NCBI RefSeq assembly: GCF_000763135.2
Contig: NZ_JRPR02000001.1
Span: 372,001-436,000, forward strand
Direction of reading: 5' to 3'
Source: Helicobacter jaachi
GTDB taxonomy: Bacteria > Campylobacterota > Campylobacteria > Campylobacterales > Helicobacteraceae
DNA: 64,000 nucleotides
This document shows, in pieces, positions 27,101 through 35,938 of the stretch. Each line of letters begins with the position of its first letter. Position 1 is the stretch's first letter. The notes under the pieces were generated by a model, which was given only the letters and a program-made list of their open reading frames with translations, did not search any database and had not been told where the DNA came from. Made by a program: the position numbers and the translations under genes.

Positions 27101-27653
27101 TGCTATAAGGATAGTTGACCCAAACACTATAGAGGAGCTGCCTGTGGGCGAAGATGGCTTAATTCTTATTGGCGGACATCAAGTCATGCTAGGTTATCTC
27201 AATGATGAGCAAAAAACCAAAGATGCCATTGTAGAAATTGATGGCATTAGGTGGTATAAGAGCGGTGACAAGGGGCATTTAGACGCTGATGGCTTTATAC
27301 ATATTGTGGATAGATATTCACGATTTGCTAAAATTGGCGGCGAAATGGTGAGCTTGGGTGGCATTGAAGAGGAAATTGCTAAAATTATTAAAAAAAGCGA
27401 GATTGATGAGGGGCTAAAATATAGCGCTGTGAGCGTGGAGGATAGCAAAAAGGGCGAAATGGTAGTGCTTTTAGTAAGCGGCGATGAGGGTGAATGCCAA
27501 AAGTTAGAATCTAGTATCAAACAAGCTCAAATTCCTGCACTCTTTAAGCCCTCTAAAATTTTGCGCGTAGATTCTATACCACTGCTTGGCTCGGGCAAGG
27601 TGGATTTAAAGGGCGCAAAAGATTTAGCCCAAAGTCTCCTAAGTGCGCAATAG
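24162..27653 (+). CDS. aas: Aas-type fusion: lysophospholipid transporter, acyltransferase and acyl-ACP synthetase
   Basis: 1163 residues in three parts. Residues 1-420 are an MFS domain with about twelve helices, like LplT. Residues about 430-620 are a PlsC-type acyltransferase with N-H-I-S-F-I-D (HX4D) and F-P-E-G-A-I-S-R. Residues about 620-1160 are an AMP-forming ligase with F-S-S-G-S-E-G-K-P-K-G, G-Y-G-A-T-E-T-T-P and K-S-G-D-K-G. The three steps are flipping lysophospholipid inward, activating a fatty acid on ACP and reacylating. In Escherichia coli these are two proteins, LplT and Aas. This fusion is known in other bacteria. The physiological role is inferred to be membrane repair. Confidence 0.9.
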   Translation: MRELWKIQGFSAFIIVAFINAFVDLGHKITIQNTLYKVYDGSDLTLLVSIVNALILLPFILLFTPSGFLADKYPKNIVMRVCAWVGVALTLLITFCYFMGWFWLAFIATLLMAMQSAIYSPAKYGFIKDLVGKDMLAWGNGAMQATAIVAILAGMSVFSLFFEMIYASSNLGFLAQKDEILQSVAPLGFVLVLCAVCELYFCYRLPTLTKSTQEVFDKDAYMKGTLLKQNLGILTSHKNIWLAVVGITIFWSISQLLLASFPTYAKATFFELNTFKVQMVIGCSGLGIIVGSIIAGRFSKNYIETGLIPLGAALVCLMCLLLLSFSSLMPYAIVFFLFGLGGALFIIPLNALIQFHAKEGELGKVLAGNNFVQNVGMLGFLCIGTLASLWDIDVSYLFYFCMIVAFVGAIYVVRLLPFSLVRMLVTLAFFQRYRLNVEGFENVPEQGGVLLLGNHISFIDWAMIQLALPRKVYFVMERSYYDRWYIRIFLDMFGVIPVSNAGSKKALESIANKLLEGHMVCLFPEGAISRHGHLNTFKGGFELAAKQLQSNQAVILPFYIRGLWGSAFSRSHEGFQERRKSFAKRNITIAFGECLDIHSSAERVKAKVFELSFSAWKAQCEALPTIGAAWIDSAKKWNSEIAIVDSLSGSMSYTRMLALTFILSKIFEHQAREKNVGIILPASLASALCNISLLLAAKSVVNLNFTAGARAINAAIESAEIKSIYTSKQFMQKLTDKGVELAIPDSVNIFYMEDLIERVKSNKLGFVYAMVEAILYPAFILKWLYVKPQQNTDVAAILFSSGSEGKPKGVMLSHLNIMSNILQISDVIHARNGDSILSSLPPFHAFGLTVTTLMPLIDGMLCVTHADPTDALGVAKAVAKNKVSVMCATSTFLGIYARSPKVDKMMFDSLRLVVAGAEKLKKDVKEAFVMKFNKEIYEGYGATETTPVASVNLPSEFDSANWELHKASKEGSVGMPLPGSAIRIVDPNTIEELPVGEDGLILIGGHQVMLGYLNDEQKTKDAIVEIDGIRWYKSGDKGHLDADGFIHIVDRYSRFAKIGGEMVSLGGIEEEIAKIIKKSEIDEGLKYSAVSVEDSKKGEMVVLLVSGDEGECQKLESSIKQAQIPALFKPSKILRVDSIPLLGSGKVDLKGAKDLAQSLLSAQ

Positions 27654-27705
27654 TGTAGATGCACAAATATGATAGAATCTTTTTGGTGCCATCTAAGGAG
27701 AGTAA

Positions 27706-28795
27706 ATGTTTGAATTTTATATAAAGCGATTTTTAGTAAAAGTGCTTTGTTGCTTTGTGCCGCGCAAAAAATGGCGATTAGCGCTGCGGAGTGAGCTAGG
27801 ATTTGGCAAGCAAATGGTATTGCTACAAGATGTGGATAAATATGTGCCACAAGCAGTTTTAGATTCTATAAAGGCTCGCTCGCCACTAGATTTTCTCCCC
27901 TCATACAAAGCCATTTTACACCCCGCGCCACTGCATATTTTGCGCGCGCAAAATCATTCTGCCCCCCCCCCCCATTGCGCTAGAAGTATTACAGAATCTT
28001 GCTCAAAAAGCACATTTGCATATTAAACATACAGGATATTTTAGCGCCCACAAAGAAGCTCAAGATATTTTTAGCCCGCGCAATCCGTGGGGCTATATCC
28101 GCGTAAAAAATGAAGCAAACACGCTTAGAGCCAGTTTATATTCGATTTTGCCAGCTGTGCAAAGGGGTGTGATAGGCTACAATGATTGTGATGATGGGAG
28201 CGAAGAAATAATTTTAGAGTTTTGCGCGGCTTTTCCTAGCTTTATACCCGTGAAATATCCCTACCATGTGGATATTCATAATCCTGCAAGGGAGGAGAAT
28301 AAGCTCTATAAATATTATGAATATGTGCTTAAAGTTATCCCCAAACATCAGTGGCTTGTAAAAATTGATATTGACCATATTTATGAGGCAGGCAAGCTTT
28401 TTAAGAGCTTTTATCTCGCGCAAAAAGTGTGGGATATGGTGCTGCATTCGCGTATAGATTTTTTGTATGAAAATCATAGAATCTATATTGATAATGCTTG
28501 CAAAGGTGTATTTGAAGGCGACCATTGGCTGGTAAATAATTTTGGTTTAAAATTTATTGAGTGGCTTGAATATGAGCAGCTGGTGCCGCATACAAATCAT
28601 TTAATATCCACAGAAATGCCCTCTTGGCATTTTCCCTACGAAAAGTGTTCTCGCAGGGCTTTGAGCGCGAAAAAACAATGGATAGAACTCTCTGCTTGGC
28701 AGAGCGATGAAAGGGGCGTGCGTGTAGATTCTGTAATGCTTGATGAGCATAATAGTGTGCTTAGGGGATTTGTGAGTGAGTTTGAAAAGGCTTAA
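27706..28795 (+). CDS. CgtA-like beta-1,4-N-acetylgalactosaminyltransferase, frameshifted (phase OFF)
   Basis: Two frames joined by a C12 tract. Frame 1 (27706-28026) gives the N-terminal basic/hydrophobic segment ([11 protein letters not shown]). Frame 2 carries the catalytic domain to 28795, including [24 protein letters not shown] and K-I-D-I-D-H-I-Y with its D-x-D. These match Campylobacter CgtA (GT12), which adds GalNAc to make GM2-like lipooligosaccharide. With 12 C the frame breaks; 11 or 14 C would restore one protein of about 362 residues. AAGGAG precedes the start. The exact donor and acceptor are family inference. Confidence 0.8.
27962..27973 (+). repeat. C12 homopolymer, phase-variation tract of the CgtA-like gene
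   Basis: Twelve C residues between TCTG and ATTGCG. The upstream frame reads A-P-P-P-H-C and stops 50 bp later, whereas the catalytic frame is one base shifted. One C fewer would join them. Confidence 0.9.
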
Positions 28796-28815
28796 AAGCG
28801 CAGTGGATTGAAAAG

Positions 28816-28850
28816 ATAGAATCTAGCGGAATTTTGGGGCCAGATTCTAT
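28816..28850. terminator. AGATTCTA-pair hairpin after the CgtA-like gene
   Basis: ATAGAATCT and AGATTCTAT form a perfect 9-bp stem with a 17-nt loop, 20 bp after the stop codon. It precedes the S10 promoter region. Confidence 0.45.
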
Positions 28851-28904
28851 AATCTTTATATATCAATGTGTAAAACTTTATAGAATCTACCTCTGTCATT
28901 GGAA

Positions 28905-28940
28905 ATATTTTTATCCTTTTTAAAAGGATATTAAAAATAT
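28905..28940. promoter_or_regulatory. AT-rich palindrome upstream of the S10 promoter
   Basis: ATCCTTTT and AAAAGGAT flank a single T, and outer ATATTTTT and AAAAATAT arms extend the pairing with a small bulge. It ends 28 bp before the -35 hexamer of the ribosomal operon. It may be an UP-type element, an operator or a terminator for the upstream gene. Confidence 0.4.
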
Positions 28941-28968
28941 AAAAAATGTCGAAAAATAGGCGAAACTC

Positions 28969-28998
28969 TTGACTTTATTTTTTAAAATTGATTATAAT
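28969..28998 (+). promoter_or_regulatory. Sigma70-type promoter of the S10-spc-alpha operon
   Basis: TTGACT (28969-28974) and TATAAT (28993-28998) with an 18-bp spacer. The expected start is near 29005, followed by an ACATCAA/TTGATGT hairpin at 29011-29026 in the leader. rpsJ starts at 29051. Confidence 0.75.
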
Positions 28999-29010
28999 GG
29001 CGCGCTAAAA

Positions 29011-29026
29011 ACATCAAAGTTGATGT
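29011..29026 (+). promoter_or_regulatory. Leader hairpin before rpsJ
   Basis: ACATCAA and TTGATGT form a perfect 7-bp stem with a 2-base centre, only a few bases into the predicted transcript. It could stabilise the mRNA 5-prime end or, as DNA, be an operator. Confidence 0.4.
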
Positions 29027-29050
29027 GTTCTTTAAGTGAGGATAAGAGTT

Positions 29051-29362
29051 ATGGAAAGAATACGACTTAGGCTTAAAGCTTATGACCATAGGGTTCTTGA
29101 TAGGTCAGTTTCGTCTATCATAGAAGCAGTTAAGAGGACAGGTTCAGAAATAAGGGGTCCCGTGCCACTTCCTACCAAAAAGAAGCGATATACTGTTTTG
29201 CGCTCGCCACATATTAATAAAGATTCTCGCGAGCAGTTTGAAATTAGAGTGCATCATCGTATCATTGATATTATATCGGCTACTCCCGATACGGTAGATA
29301 GCCTTATGAAGCTTGATTTGGCTCCAGAGGTTGATGTTGAAGTAATGTCTATGAGCAAATAG
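29051..29362 (+). CDS. rpsJ: 30S ribosomal protein S10
   Basis: 103 residues beginning [13 protein letters not shown]. The R-G-P-V-P-L-P-T motif and [14 protein letters not shown] are S10 signatures. It also acts as NusE in antitermination. The start at 29051 is chosen over an upstream in-frame ATG on alignment with the family. It is the first gene of the operon. Confidence 0.97.
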   Translation: MERIRLRLKAYDHRVLDRSVSSIIEAVKRTGSEIRGPVPLPTKKKRYTVLRSPHINKDSREQFEIRVHHRIIDIISATPDTVDSLMKLDLAPEVDVEVMSMSK

Positions 29363-29383
29363 AAGTGTTTAAGGATTTGAGTT

Positions 29384-29962
29384 ATGGAATTTATAGTTGA
29401 AAAAATTGGTATGAGCCGCACCATAGGCACTAAGAGCGAGGCAGTTACGCTGCTGCGTGTGCTTGGGGCAAAGGTGTGCGAGCTGCACGATAATGGGAAG
29501 GCTTTGGTGGCTTATGTGCGTGGAAAAGCCATGAATAAAGCAATCGCTGGACAGCAAAAAAAATATAGCCTAAGCAAAGAGTTTAACCGCTTTGCTACAC
29601 TTAAAGTTGGCAATAAAGAAGTAGGTGAGCTAGATATGAGCGCACTTAATGAGGCAAAGCGCGTGCAAGTAAGGCTTAAAACAAAGGGGCGTGGTTTTAG
29701 CGGTGCGATGAAGCGGTGGAATTTTCAAGGTGGTCCAGGCGCGCATGGGAGTAGATTCCATAGGCGCGTGGGTTCTATCGGTAACCGCGAATGGCCGGGA
29801 CGAGTGCAGCCGGGCAAGAAAATGGCAGGACATTATGGCAACGAGCTGGTGAGTGCAAAAAATGATGTTATCTCTTTTGATAAAGAGAGTGCTATTTTGG
29901 TGCTTAAGGGTTCTGTGGCAGGCTTTAATGGCGCATTTGGTAGAATACAAATCATAAAGTAA
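29384..29962 (+). CDS. rplC: 50S ribosomal protein L3
   Basis: 192 residues. The loop [18 protein letters not shown] reaches toward the peptidyl-transferase centre, and M-A-G-H-Y-G-N follows. The start I-G-M-S-R-T is typical. It is 21 bp after rpsJ. Confidence 0.97.
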   Translation: MEFIVEKIGMSRTIGTKSEAVTLLRVLGAKVCELHDNGKALVAYVRGKAMNKAIAGQQKKYSLSKEFNRFATLKVGNKEVGELDMSALNEAKRVQVRLKTKGRGFSGAMKRWNFQGGPGAHGSRFHRRVGSIGNREWPGRVQPGKKMAGHYGNELVSAKNDVISFDKESAILVLKGSVAGFNGAFGRIQIIK

Positions 29963-29971
29963 GGCAGCAAT

Positions 29972-30595
29972 ATGAGTAAAGCAATTTTGTTAGATAAAAA
30001 GCTCCAGCATAGCAGTGAGATTGCGTTGCCAGAGAGATACGCACAAATCAAGGAGCATAATTTGTATTTGTATGTGAAATCTTATCTTGCATCGCTTCGA
30101 GCAAATACTGCGCGAGCAAAAAAACGCGGTGAAGTAAGTGGTGGGGGCAAAAAGCCTTGGAATCAAAAAGGTGGCGGACGCGCTCGTGCAGGGAGCATTA
30201 CTTCTCCAGTATTTGTTGGCGGCGGTGTTTCACATGGTCCAGGTAATGATAGGAATTATTGCCTTAAGATTAATAAAAAACAAAAGCGTTTAGCCCTTGA
30301 GTGTGCGCTTCATCAAAAGGCACAAGAGGGTAAATTATTCATTATAGAATCGCTTGCTATGCCAAGTGGCAAGACAAAAGATGCGTATGCACTGTTTAAG
30401 GGACTTAAACAACGCAGCACGCTATTTGTTACACAGATGAGCGATGAACGAACATTTTTAGCCTTTAGAAATCTGCAAGAGTGTTATTTAGCCGATGCAA
30501 ACGAGCTTAATGCGTATTTGGTGGCAGCATTTCGCTCTGTTGTGATTGAAAAGGCTGTGTTTGATGAAATTATTGCAGAAAAGAAGGGGGAGTAA
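29972..30595 (+). CDS. rplD: 50S ribosomal protein L4
   Basis: 207 residues. The exit-tunnel loop is seen as [15 protein letters not shown]. In some bacteria L4 represses its own operon; no matching leader structure could be confirmed here. Confidence 0.97.
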   Translation: MSKAILLDKKLQHSSEIALPERYAQIKEHNLYLYVKSYLASLRANTARAKKRGEVSGGGKKPWNQKGGGRARAGSITSPVFVGGGVSHGPGNDRNYCLKINKKQKRLALECALHQKAQEGKLFIIESLAMPSGKTKDAYALFKGLKQRSTLFVTQMSDERTFLAFRNLQECYLADANELNAYLVAAFRSVVIEKAVFDEIIAEKKGE

Positions 30596-30596
30596 G

Positions 30597-30878
30597 ATGG
30601 CAGATATTACAGATATAAAATCAATCCTCTATACAGAAAAATCTCTCGCACTTAAAGAAAGCGGCGTTTTGGTCGTGCAAACAGCAGCAAATGTGAGCAA
30701 GAATCAGCTTAAAGAGATTTTTAAAGAATATTTTGGAATTACGCCTGTTAGGATTAATTCTTTACGACAAGAGGGCAAAGTAAAGCGATTTAGAGGCAAA
30801 ATAGGGCAGAGAGCTTCATCTAAGAAATTTTATGTAAAAGTTCCAGAGGGCGCGAAACTTGACGCGCTATCTGTATAA
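30597..30878 (+). CDS. rplW: 50S ribosomal protein L23
   Basis: 93 residues from the ATG at 30597, preceded by GGGGAG. It begins M-A-D-I-T-D-I-K and has the family segment Y-T-E-K-S and the [15 protein letters not shown] loop. L23 lies at the tunnel exit and docks trigger factor and SRP. Confidence 0.96.
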   Translation: MADITDIKSILYTEKSLALKESGVLVVQTAANVSKNQLKEIFKEYFGITPVRINSLRQEGKVKRFRGKIGQRASSKKFYVKVPEGAKLDALSV

Positions 30879-30888
30879 GGAGTAGGAT

Positions 30889-31716
30889 ATGGCAGTTAAA
30901 ACTTATAAGCCCTATACCCCAAGCCGCAGGTTTATGAGCAATCTAAGCTCAAGCGACATTACAAGTAAGCCAAGTGTGAGGAGCCTACTTGTAAAATTGC
31001 CTGTGAGTGCGGGGCGGAATAATAGAGGGCGTATTACAAGCCGTCACAAAGAGGGTGGAGCAAAAAAACTTTATAGAATTATTGACTTTAAGCGCAATAA
31101 ATTTAATGTTGAAGGTAGGGTTGCTACTATTGAGTATGACCCTTATAGAAATTGTCGCATAGCTCTTGTGCATTATGTTGATGGTGAAAAGCGCTACATT
31201 ATTCAACCTAGCGGCTTAAAAGTGGGAGATATTATTTCTTCTGCAGAATCTGGGCTTGATATTAAAGTAGGCTTTGCTATGAAGCTCAAAAGCATACCTA
31301 TTGGAACGATTGTGCATAATATTGAGATGTATCCCGGAGCTGGCGGGCAACTCGCCCGAAGTGCGGGTGCGAGCGCGCAGATTATGGGGCGCGAGGGCAA
31401 ATACATTATCCTTAGAATGCCAAGCGGTGAGATGAGATATATTTTAGAGGAATGTATGGCGACTATTGGCGTTGTGGGTAATGAGGATTATGCTAATATC
31501 TCCATTGGTAAGGCAGGGCGCAATCGTCATCGTGGCATTCGCCCACAAACACGAGGTAGTGCGATGAACCCAGTAGACCACCCCCACGGCGGTGGTGAAG
31601 GTAAAACCGGCTCAAGCGGACACCCCGTATCTCCATGGGGAACTCCTGCAAAAGGCTTTAAAACTCGTAAGAAAAAAGCGAGTGATAGATTGATTATCTC
31701 AAGAAAGAAAAAATAA
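30889..31716 (+). CDS. rplB: 50S ribosomal protein L2
   Basis: 275 residues. The [13 protein letters not shown] segment near the C-terminus holds the histidine important for peptidyl transfer. The start [13 protein letters not shown] and the [14 protein letters not shown] motif are typical. Confidence 0.98.
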   Translation: MAVKTYKPYTPSRRFMSNLSSSDITSKPSVRSLLVKLPVSAGRNNRGRITSRHKEGGAKKLYRIIDFKRNKFNVEGRVATIEYDPYRNCRIALVHYVDGEKRYIIQPSGLKVGDIISSAESGLDIKVGFAMKLKSIPIGTIVHNIEMYPGAGGQLARSAGASAQIMGREGKYIILRMPSGEMRYILEECMATIGVVGNEDYANISIGKAGRNRHRGIRPQTRGSAMNPVDHPHGGGEGKTGSSGHPVSPWGTPAKGFKTRKKKASDRLIISRKKK

Positions 31717-31726
31717 GGTAGGAAAT

Positions 31727-32008
31727 ATGGCAAGGTCGATTAAAAAAGGTCCATTCATTGATGATTATCTCATCAAAAAAGTTGAGAAAGCAAAAGAGGG
31801 CAAGGACAATAAGCCTATCAAAACTTGGTCAAGACGAAGCACGATTTTACCTGATATGATAGGACTTACCTTTAATGTGCATAATGGTAGAGCGTTTGTG
31901 CCTGTGTATATCACGGAAAATCATGTGGGATATAAGCTTGGCGAGTTTGCTCCTACGCGCACTTTTAAGGGACACAAAGGAAGTGTCCAAAAGAAAATTG
32001 GCAAGTAA
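31727..32008 (+). CDS. rpsS: 30S ribosomal protein S19
   Basis: 93 residues beginning [12 protein letters not shown]. The [10 protein letters not shown] and [14 protein letters not shown]-type region are S19 hallmarks. It binds 16S rRNA with S13 in the head. Confidence 0.97.
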   Translation: MARSIKKGPFIDDYLIKKVEKAKEGKDNKPIKTWSRRSTILPDMIGLTFNVHNGRAFVPVYITENHVGYKLGEFAPTRTFKGHKGSVQKKIGK

Positions 32009-32017
32009 GGGGCTAAG

Positions 32018-32605
32018 ATGAGTAAAGCATTATTACGATATATTCGATTATCTCCGACAAAGGCGCGCCTTATCGCTAGAGAGGTGCAGGGAATGAATGC
32101 AGAGCTTGCTATTGCAAGTTTAGAATTTACGCCAAATAAGGCAGCGCGCATTATTTCAAAAGTAATAGCTTCTGCGGTGGCAAATGGGGGCTATGATGCC
32201 CAAGATGTTATTATCACTTCTTGTCGTGTAGATGCCGGTCCTGTGCTAAAGCGTTTTATGCCTCGTGCTAAAGGTAGGGCTACCCCCATTCGTAAGCCAA
32301 CAGCACATATTTTGGTAGAAGTAGATTCTAAAAAAGTCAAAAAGGCACAAAATCCTCAAAAAACAACGGAGACAAAGGATAATAGCACTAAAGATTCTCA
32401 AATAAAAGCAGAAAATACAGAATCTAATCAGCAAAGAAAGCCAGCAAGCAAAGCATCTAGCACTAAAGAGACAAAGGCGAAAACTCCAAAACCAAAGGTC
32501 AGCAGCCAAAGTGAGAGAACGCCCAAGTCAAAGCCTACAACCGCAAAAAGTGAGACTACAAAAAAGGCAGCAGCTAAGAAAAAAACTGAAGGTGAGGAAA
32601 AATAA
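32018..32605 (+). CDS. rplV: 50S ribosomal protein L22 with long lysine-rich tail
   Basis: 195 residues, whereas L22 is usually 110-120. Residues 1 to about 108 form the normal fold, with the beta-hairpin [10 protein letters not shown] that lines the exit tunnel. From about residue 110 a low-complexity tail of about 85 residues rich in K, T, S, E and Q follows, with no cysteine. The tail is in frame and does not appear to be a fused known domain. It ends 2 bp before rpsC, so the stop is likely correct. Confidence 0.93.
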   Translation: MSKALLRYIRLSPTKARLIAREVQGMNAELAIASLEFTPNKAARIISKVIASAVANGGYDAQDVIITSCRVDAGPVLKRFMPRAKGRATPIRKPTAHILVEVDSKKVKKAQNPQKTTETKDNSTKDSQIKAENTESNQQRKPASKASSTKETKAKTPKPKVSSQSERTPKSKPTTAKSETTKKAAAKKKTEGEEK

Positions 32606-32607
32606 CA

Positions 32608-33318
32608 ATGGGTCAAAAAGTCAATCCAATAGGTTTAAGATTAGGTATCAATCGTAACTGGTCTTCGAGATGGTTTTCTGTATCACAAGTAACACCTTCC
32701 AATATTTTAGAAGACCATAAAATACGCAAATTTTTAAAACGCGAAATGTATTATGCTGGCGTGAGTGAGATTGTTATCGAGCGTGCGGCAAATAAGATTC
32801 GTGTGACTGTTATCGCTTCTCGTCCGGGGTTAATTATTGGTAAAAAAGGTGTGGATATTGATAAGCATAAAGAGGCATTGAAGGCTATTTTACATAAAGA
32901 AGTGTTTATCAATATAAAAGAGGCAAAGCGCCCACAGGCAAATGCGCAGTTGGCAGCTGAAAATATTGCGACACAACTTGAAAAACGCGTTGCATTTAGA
33001 CGCGCTATGAAAAAGGTTATGCAAGCGGCTATGAAAGCAGGCGCAAAGGGTATAAAAGTCAAGGTATCTGGGCGTTTGGCAGGGGCTGAAATGGCAAGGA
33101 CAGAATGGTATATGGAAGGGCGTGTGCCTTTGCATACATTGCGCGCCAAGATTGATTATGGCTTTGCTGAAGCTATGACGACTTATGGAATCATTGGCGT
33201 TAAGGTATGGATTTTTAAAGGCGAAGTCCTTCATAAGGGTATATTGCCCGAAAAGAAAGATGAGGGCAAAGGTGCAGACAAAGAGGCTCGCACAAGAACA
33301 AGAAGAGGGAGGCAATAA
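32608..33318 (+). CDS. rpsC: 30S ribosomal protein S3
   Basis: 236 residues. The N-terminal [13 protein letters not shown] and the KH domain [11 protein letters not shown] are clear, with [11 protein letters not shown] in the C-terminal domain. It sits at the mRNA entry channel. The C-terminal 25 residues are a charged R/K/E tail. Confidence 0.97.
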   Translation: MGQKVNPIGLRLGINRNWSSRWFSVSQVTPSNILEDHKIRKFLKREMYYAGVSEIVIERAANKIRVTVIASRPGLIIGKKGVDIDKHKEALKAILHKEVFINIKEAKRPQANAQLAAENIATQLEKRVAFRRAMKKVMQAAMKAGAKGIKVKVSGRLAGAEMARTEWYMEGRVPLHTLRAKIDYGFAEAMTTYGIIGVKVWIFKGEVLHKGILPEKKDEGKGADKEARTRTRRGRQ

Positions 33319-33321
33319 ATT

Positions 33322-33747
33322 ATGTTAATGCCAAAGCGAACAAAATATAGAAAACAAATGAAAGGACGCAACCGCGGAAAGTCTTTTCGTGGCAATGCTT
33401 TAGCCTTTGGTGATATTGGCATTAAGGCTGTTGAGCATGGCAGGATAGATTCTCGCCAGATAGAATCTGCGCGTATTGCAATGACAAGGCATATTAAAAG
33501 GGCAGGGAAGGTGTGGATACGAGTATTCCCAGATAAGCCTCTCACAGCCAAACCGCTTGAAACAAGAATGGGTAAAGGTAAAGGGGGCGTCGAAAAATGG
33601 GTGATGAATATTAAGCCCGGTCGTATGATTTATGAAATGACAGGCATTGATGAAAGTTTAGCAAGAGAGGCTTTAGCACTAGCCCAAAGCAAACTTCCCT
33701 TTAAAACTAAAATCATAACCAGCGAGAGTGAAAATGAAATTTACTGA
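33322..33747 (+). CDS. rplP: 50S ribosomal protein L16
   Basis: 141 residues beginning [11 protein letters not shown]. The segment [12 protein letters not shown] and [10 protein letters not shown] lies near the A site. Its end overlaps the rpmC start by 14 bp. Confidence 0.97.
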   Translation: MLMPKRTKYRKQMKGRNRGKSFRGNALAFGDIGIKAVEHGRIDSRQIESARIAMTRHIKRAGKVWIRVFPDKPLTAKPLETRMGKGKGGVEKWVMNIKPGRMIYEMTGIDESLAREALALAQSKLPFKTKIITSESENEIY

Positions 33748-33922
33748 GTTAAAAGACAAGGATATTGCAGAATTGCAAAGTATGTTGAAGGAAAAAAAGT
33801 CGTTGCTTTTTGAAAAGAGATTGCAACTAAGGACCATGCAAATTACTAATCCCAGCGAGATTAAATTAATCCGTAAGGATATTGCACGAATTAACACAGC
33901 CTTAAGCGCGAAGAAGGATTAG
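33734..33922 (+). CDS. rpmC: 50S ribosomal protein L29
   Basis: 62 residues starting M-K-F-T-E-L-K. The ATG at 33734 is chosen over an in-frame ATG at 33728 because GAGAG and the family N-terminus fit it. L29 is a two-helix protein next to L23. It overlaps rplP by 14 bp. Confidence 0.94.
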   Translation: MKFTELKDKDIAELQSMLKEKKSLLFEKRLQLRTMQITNPSEIKLIRKDIARINTALSAKKD

Positions 33923-33924
33923 AA

Positions 33925-34191
33925 ATGGAGCAAAAGCAGGCACACAAAAGAGTAATACAAGGAAAAGTAGTCAGTAGGGCAGGGGAAAAGAGTGTAGTGA
34001 TTTTGGTAGAGCGTAAAGTCGTGCATGCCAAATATCGCAAGATTGTTAAACGCTTTAAAAAATATACTATCCACGATGAAAATCATAGCACCAAAATTGG
34101 TGATGTGGTGAGCGCGATAGAGTGTAAGCCTATTTCTAAAACGAAGGCTTTTACATTTAAAGAAATTATTACCGCAGGAGTAGAGCTATGA
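33925..34191 (+). CDS. rpsQ: 30S ribosomal protein S17
   Basis: 88 residues. The OB-fold motif G-K-V-V-S and K-Y-T-I-H-D-E-N are typical of S17, a primary 16S rRNA binder. It overlaps rplN by 4 bp. Confidence 0.96.
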   Translation: MEQKQAHKRVIQGKVVSRAGEKSVVILVERKVVHAKYRKIVKRFKKYTIHDENHSTKIGDVVSAIECKPISKTKAFTFKEIITAGVEL

Positions 34192-34556
34192 TACAGAGTT
34201 TTACACGCTTAAGCGTTGCAGATAATAGCGGTGCAAAAGAGATTATGTGCATTAAGATTCTAGGCGGAAGTCATAGGAGATATGCGCATGTTGGAGATGT
34301 GATTGTCGCATCTGTGAAAAAGGCTATTCCAAATGGCAAGGTGAAAAAAGGGCAGGTTGTCAAAGCTGTTGTTGTGCGCACAAAAAAAGAGATTCATCGC
34401 GACAATGGCTCTTTAGTTCGATTTGATGATAATGCAGCGGTGATATTAGATTCTAAAAAAGAGCCTATTGGTACGAGAATTTTTGGACCGGTGAGCAGAG
34501 AAGTGCGCTATGCAAATTTTATGAAAATCGTATCCCTAGCCCCGGAGGTGTTATAG
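34188..34556 (+). CDS. rplN: 50S ribosomal protein L14
   Basis: 122 residues, standard length. It begins [17 protein letters not shown] and includes G-T-R-I-F-G-P-V. L14 contacts L19 and the 30S subunit. Confidence 0.97.
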   Translation: MIQSFTRLSVADNSGAKEIMCIKILGGSHRRYAHVGDVIVASVKKAIPNGKVKKGQVVKAVVVRTKKEIHRDNGSLVRFDDNAAVILDSKKEPIGTRIFGPVSREVRYANFMKIVSLAPEVL

Positions 34557-34792
34557 TGGCAAAGTTTAAGATTAAAAAAGGCGATATGGTGATTGTCATC
34601 GCGGGTGATGATAAGGGCAAGGAAGCAAAAGTGCTGCAAGTATTGCCTAAGTCCGCTCAAGTGATTGTTGAGGGCTGCAAGATGAGCAAAAAGGCGGTTA
34701 AGGTGAGTGAGAAAAATCCCAAAGGCGGCTTTGTGGCAAAAGAGATGCCTATGAGTATTTCAAATGTGAAAAAAGCAAAAGGAGATAGCTAA
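34556..34792 (+). CDS. rplX: 50S ribosomal protein L24, GTG start
   Basis: 78 residues with a KOW motif ([12 protein letters not shown]). The GTG at 34556 shares one base with the rplN stop, and a GGAGG stretch lies 12 bp upstream. It ends with TAATG shared with rplE. Confidence 0.95.
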   Translation: MAKFKIKKGDMVIVIAGDDKGKEAKVLQVLPKSAQVIVEGCKMSKKAVKVSEKNPKGGFVAKEMPMSISNVKKAKGDS

Positions 34793-35337
34793 TGTTTGCT
34801 CTTCGAGATAGATATAAAAATGAGATTATCCCACAGCTCAAAACCGAGCTTAATATTAGCAATCCTATGTTGCTACCAAAGCTGGAGAAGATTATCATTA
34901 GCGTGGGCGCTGGTGATTATGCTAAAGATTCTAAGATTATGCAAAATATTGCTGATACTATTTCGCTTATTGCGGGGCAAAAGGCAGTGATTACCATAGC
35001 AAAAAAATCTGTAGCAGGCTTTAAGATGCGCGAGGGTATGCCTATGGGCGTGAAAGTAACGCTGCGAGGGAAGATGATGTATAACTTTTTGGAAAAGCTT
35101 ATCGTCATTGCATTGCCACGCGTGAAAGACTTTAGGGGTGTAAAGCGTAATGGTTTTGATGGGCGCGGCAATTATAGCTTTGGTTTAAATGAGCAGCTTA
35201 TGTTCCCTGAAGTGGTGTATGACGACATTATGGTAACACATGGTATGAATATTACTTTTGTAACTTCTACTCAAAGTGATAAAGAGGCGTTTAAGTTGCT
35301 TGAGCTGCTTGGTATGCCTTTTGCGAAAGGACGATAA
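34792..35337 (+). CDS. rplE: 50S ribosomal protein L5
   Basis: 181 residues. [12 protein letters not shown] and G-V-K-V-T-L-R-G are family motifs, as is the C-terminal M-N-I-T-F-V-T-S. It binds 5S rRNA. Confidence 0.97.
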   Translation: MFALRDRYKNEIIPQLKTELNISNPMLLPKLEKIIISVGAGDYAKDSKIMQNIADTISLIAGQKAVITIAKKSVAGFKMREGMPMGVKVTLRGKMMYNFLEKLIVIALPRVKDFRGVKRNGFDGRGNYSFGLNEQLMFPEVVYDDIMVTHGMNITFVTSTQSDKEAFKLLELLGMPFAKGR

Positions 35338-35338
35338 A

Positions 35339-35524
35339 ATGGCAAAAAAATCTATTATTGCAAAGTCAAAGAGAAAGGCAAAATTTAGCGCTAGAGCTTA
35401 TACGCGCTGTCAAGTGTGTGGGCGACCGCATTCTGTGTATAGGGATTTTGGTCTCTGTAGGGTGTGCCTGCGCAAAATGGGCAATGAGGGGTTGATACCC
35501 GGACTTCGTAAAGCAAGTTGGTAA
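35339..35524 (+). CDS. rpsN: 30S ribosomal protein S14, zinc-binding type
   Basis: 61 residues from the ATG at 35339. Two C-x2-C pairs (C-Q-V-C-G and C-R-V-C-L) form the zinc ribbon of the short S14 type. The upstream ATG at 35276 would put 21 foreign residues ahead of the family start and is rejected. Confidence 0.96.
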   Translation: MAKKSIIAKSKRKAKFSARAYTRCQVCGRPHSVYRDFGLCRVCLRKMGNEGLIPGLRKASW

Positions 35525-35533
35525 GGAGAAAGT

Positions 35534-35929
35534 ATGGTAAATGATATTATTGCAGATTCTCTCACAAGAATTCGTAATGCTTCAATGAGGCGACTAGAGG
35601 TTACAACGCTGTATTATGCCAAAATAGTTGTTTCAATTTTAGAAGTATTTAAGACAAAAGGCTTTGTTAAAGATTATAAGATAAATGATAAAGATGGTAA
35701 GCAGTCTATTATGGTGCAGCTTGCTTACGATGAGCATGGTAAAAGCGCAATTAATGAGATTAAGCGTATTAGCAAACCCGGACGCCGCGTGTATAAGGGT
35801 AAAAGTGAACTGAAACGCTTTAAAAATGGATATGGCACGATAGTAGTGAGCACGAGCAAAGGAGTGATTGCCAACGATGAAGCCTATCGGGCTAATGTCG
35901 GTGGTGAGGCACTTTGTAGTATATGGTAG
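35534..35929 (+). CDS. rpsH: 30S ribosomal protein S8
   Basis: 131 residues beginning [15 protein letters not shown]. The C-terminal [11 protein letters not shown] and G-G-E-A-L-C match the family. S8 is a central-domain assembly protein. Confidence 0.97.
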   Translation: MVNDIIADSLTRIRNASMRRLEVTTLYYAKIVVSILEVFKTKGFVKDYKINDKDGKQSIMVQLAYDEHGKSAINEIKRISKPGRRVYKGKSELKRFKNGYGTIVVSTSKGVIANDEAYRANVGGEALCSIW

Positions 35930-35938
35930 GAGTGAAGT

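Noticed and set aside
34796-34990. Second-frame ORF of 64 residues within rplE, and similar overlapping frames across the ribosomal operon
   Set aside because: They lie inside conserved ribosomal genes in alternative frames and have no ribosome sites or protein-like composition.
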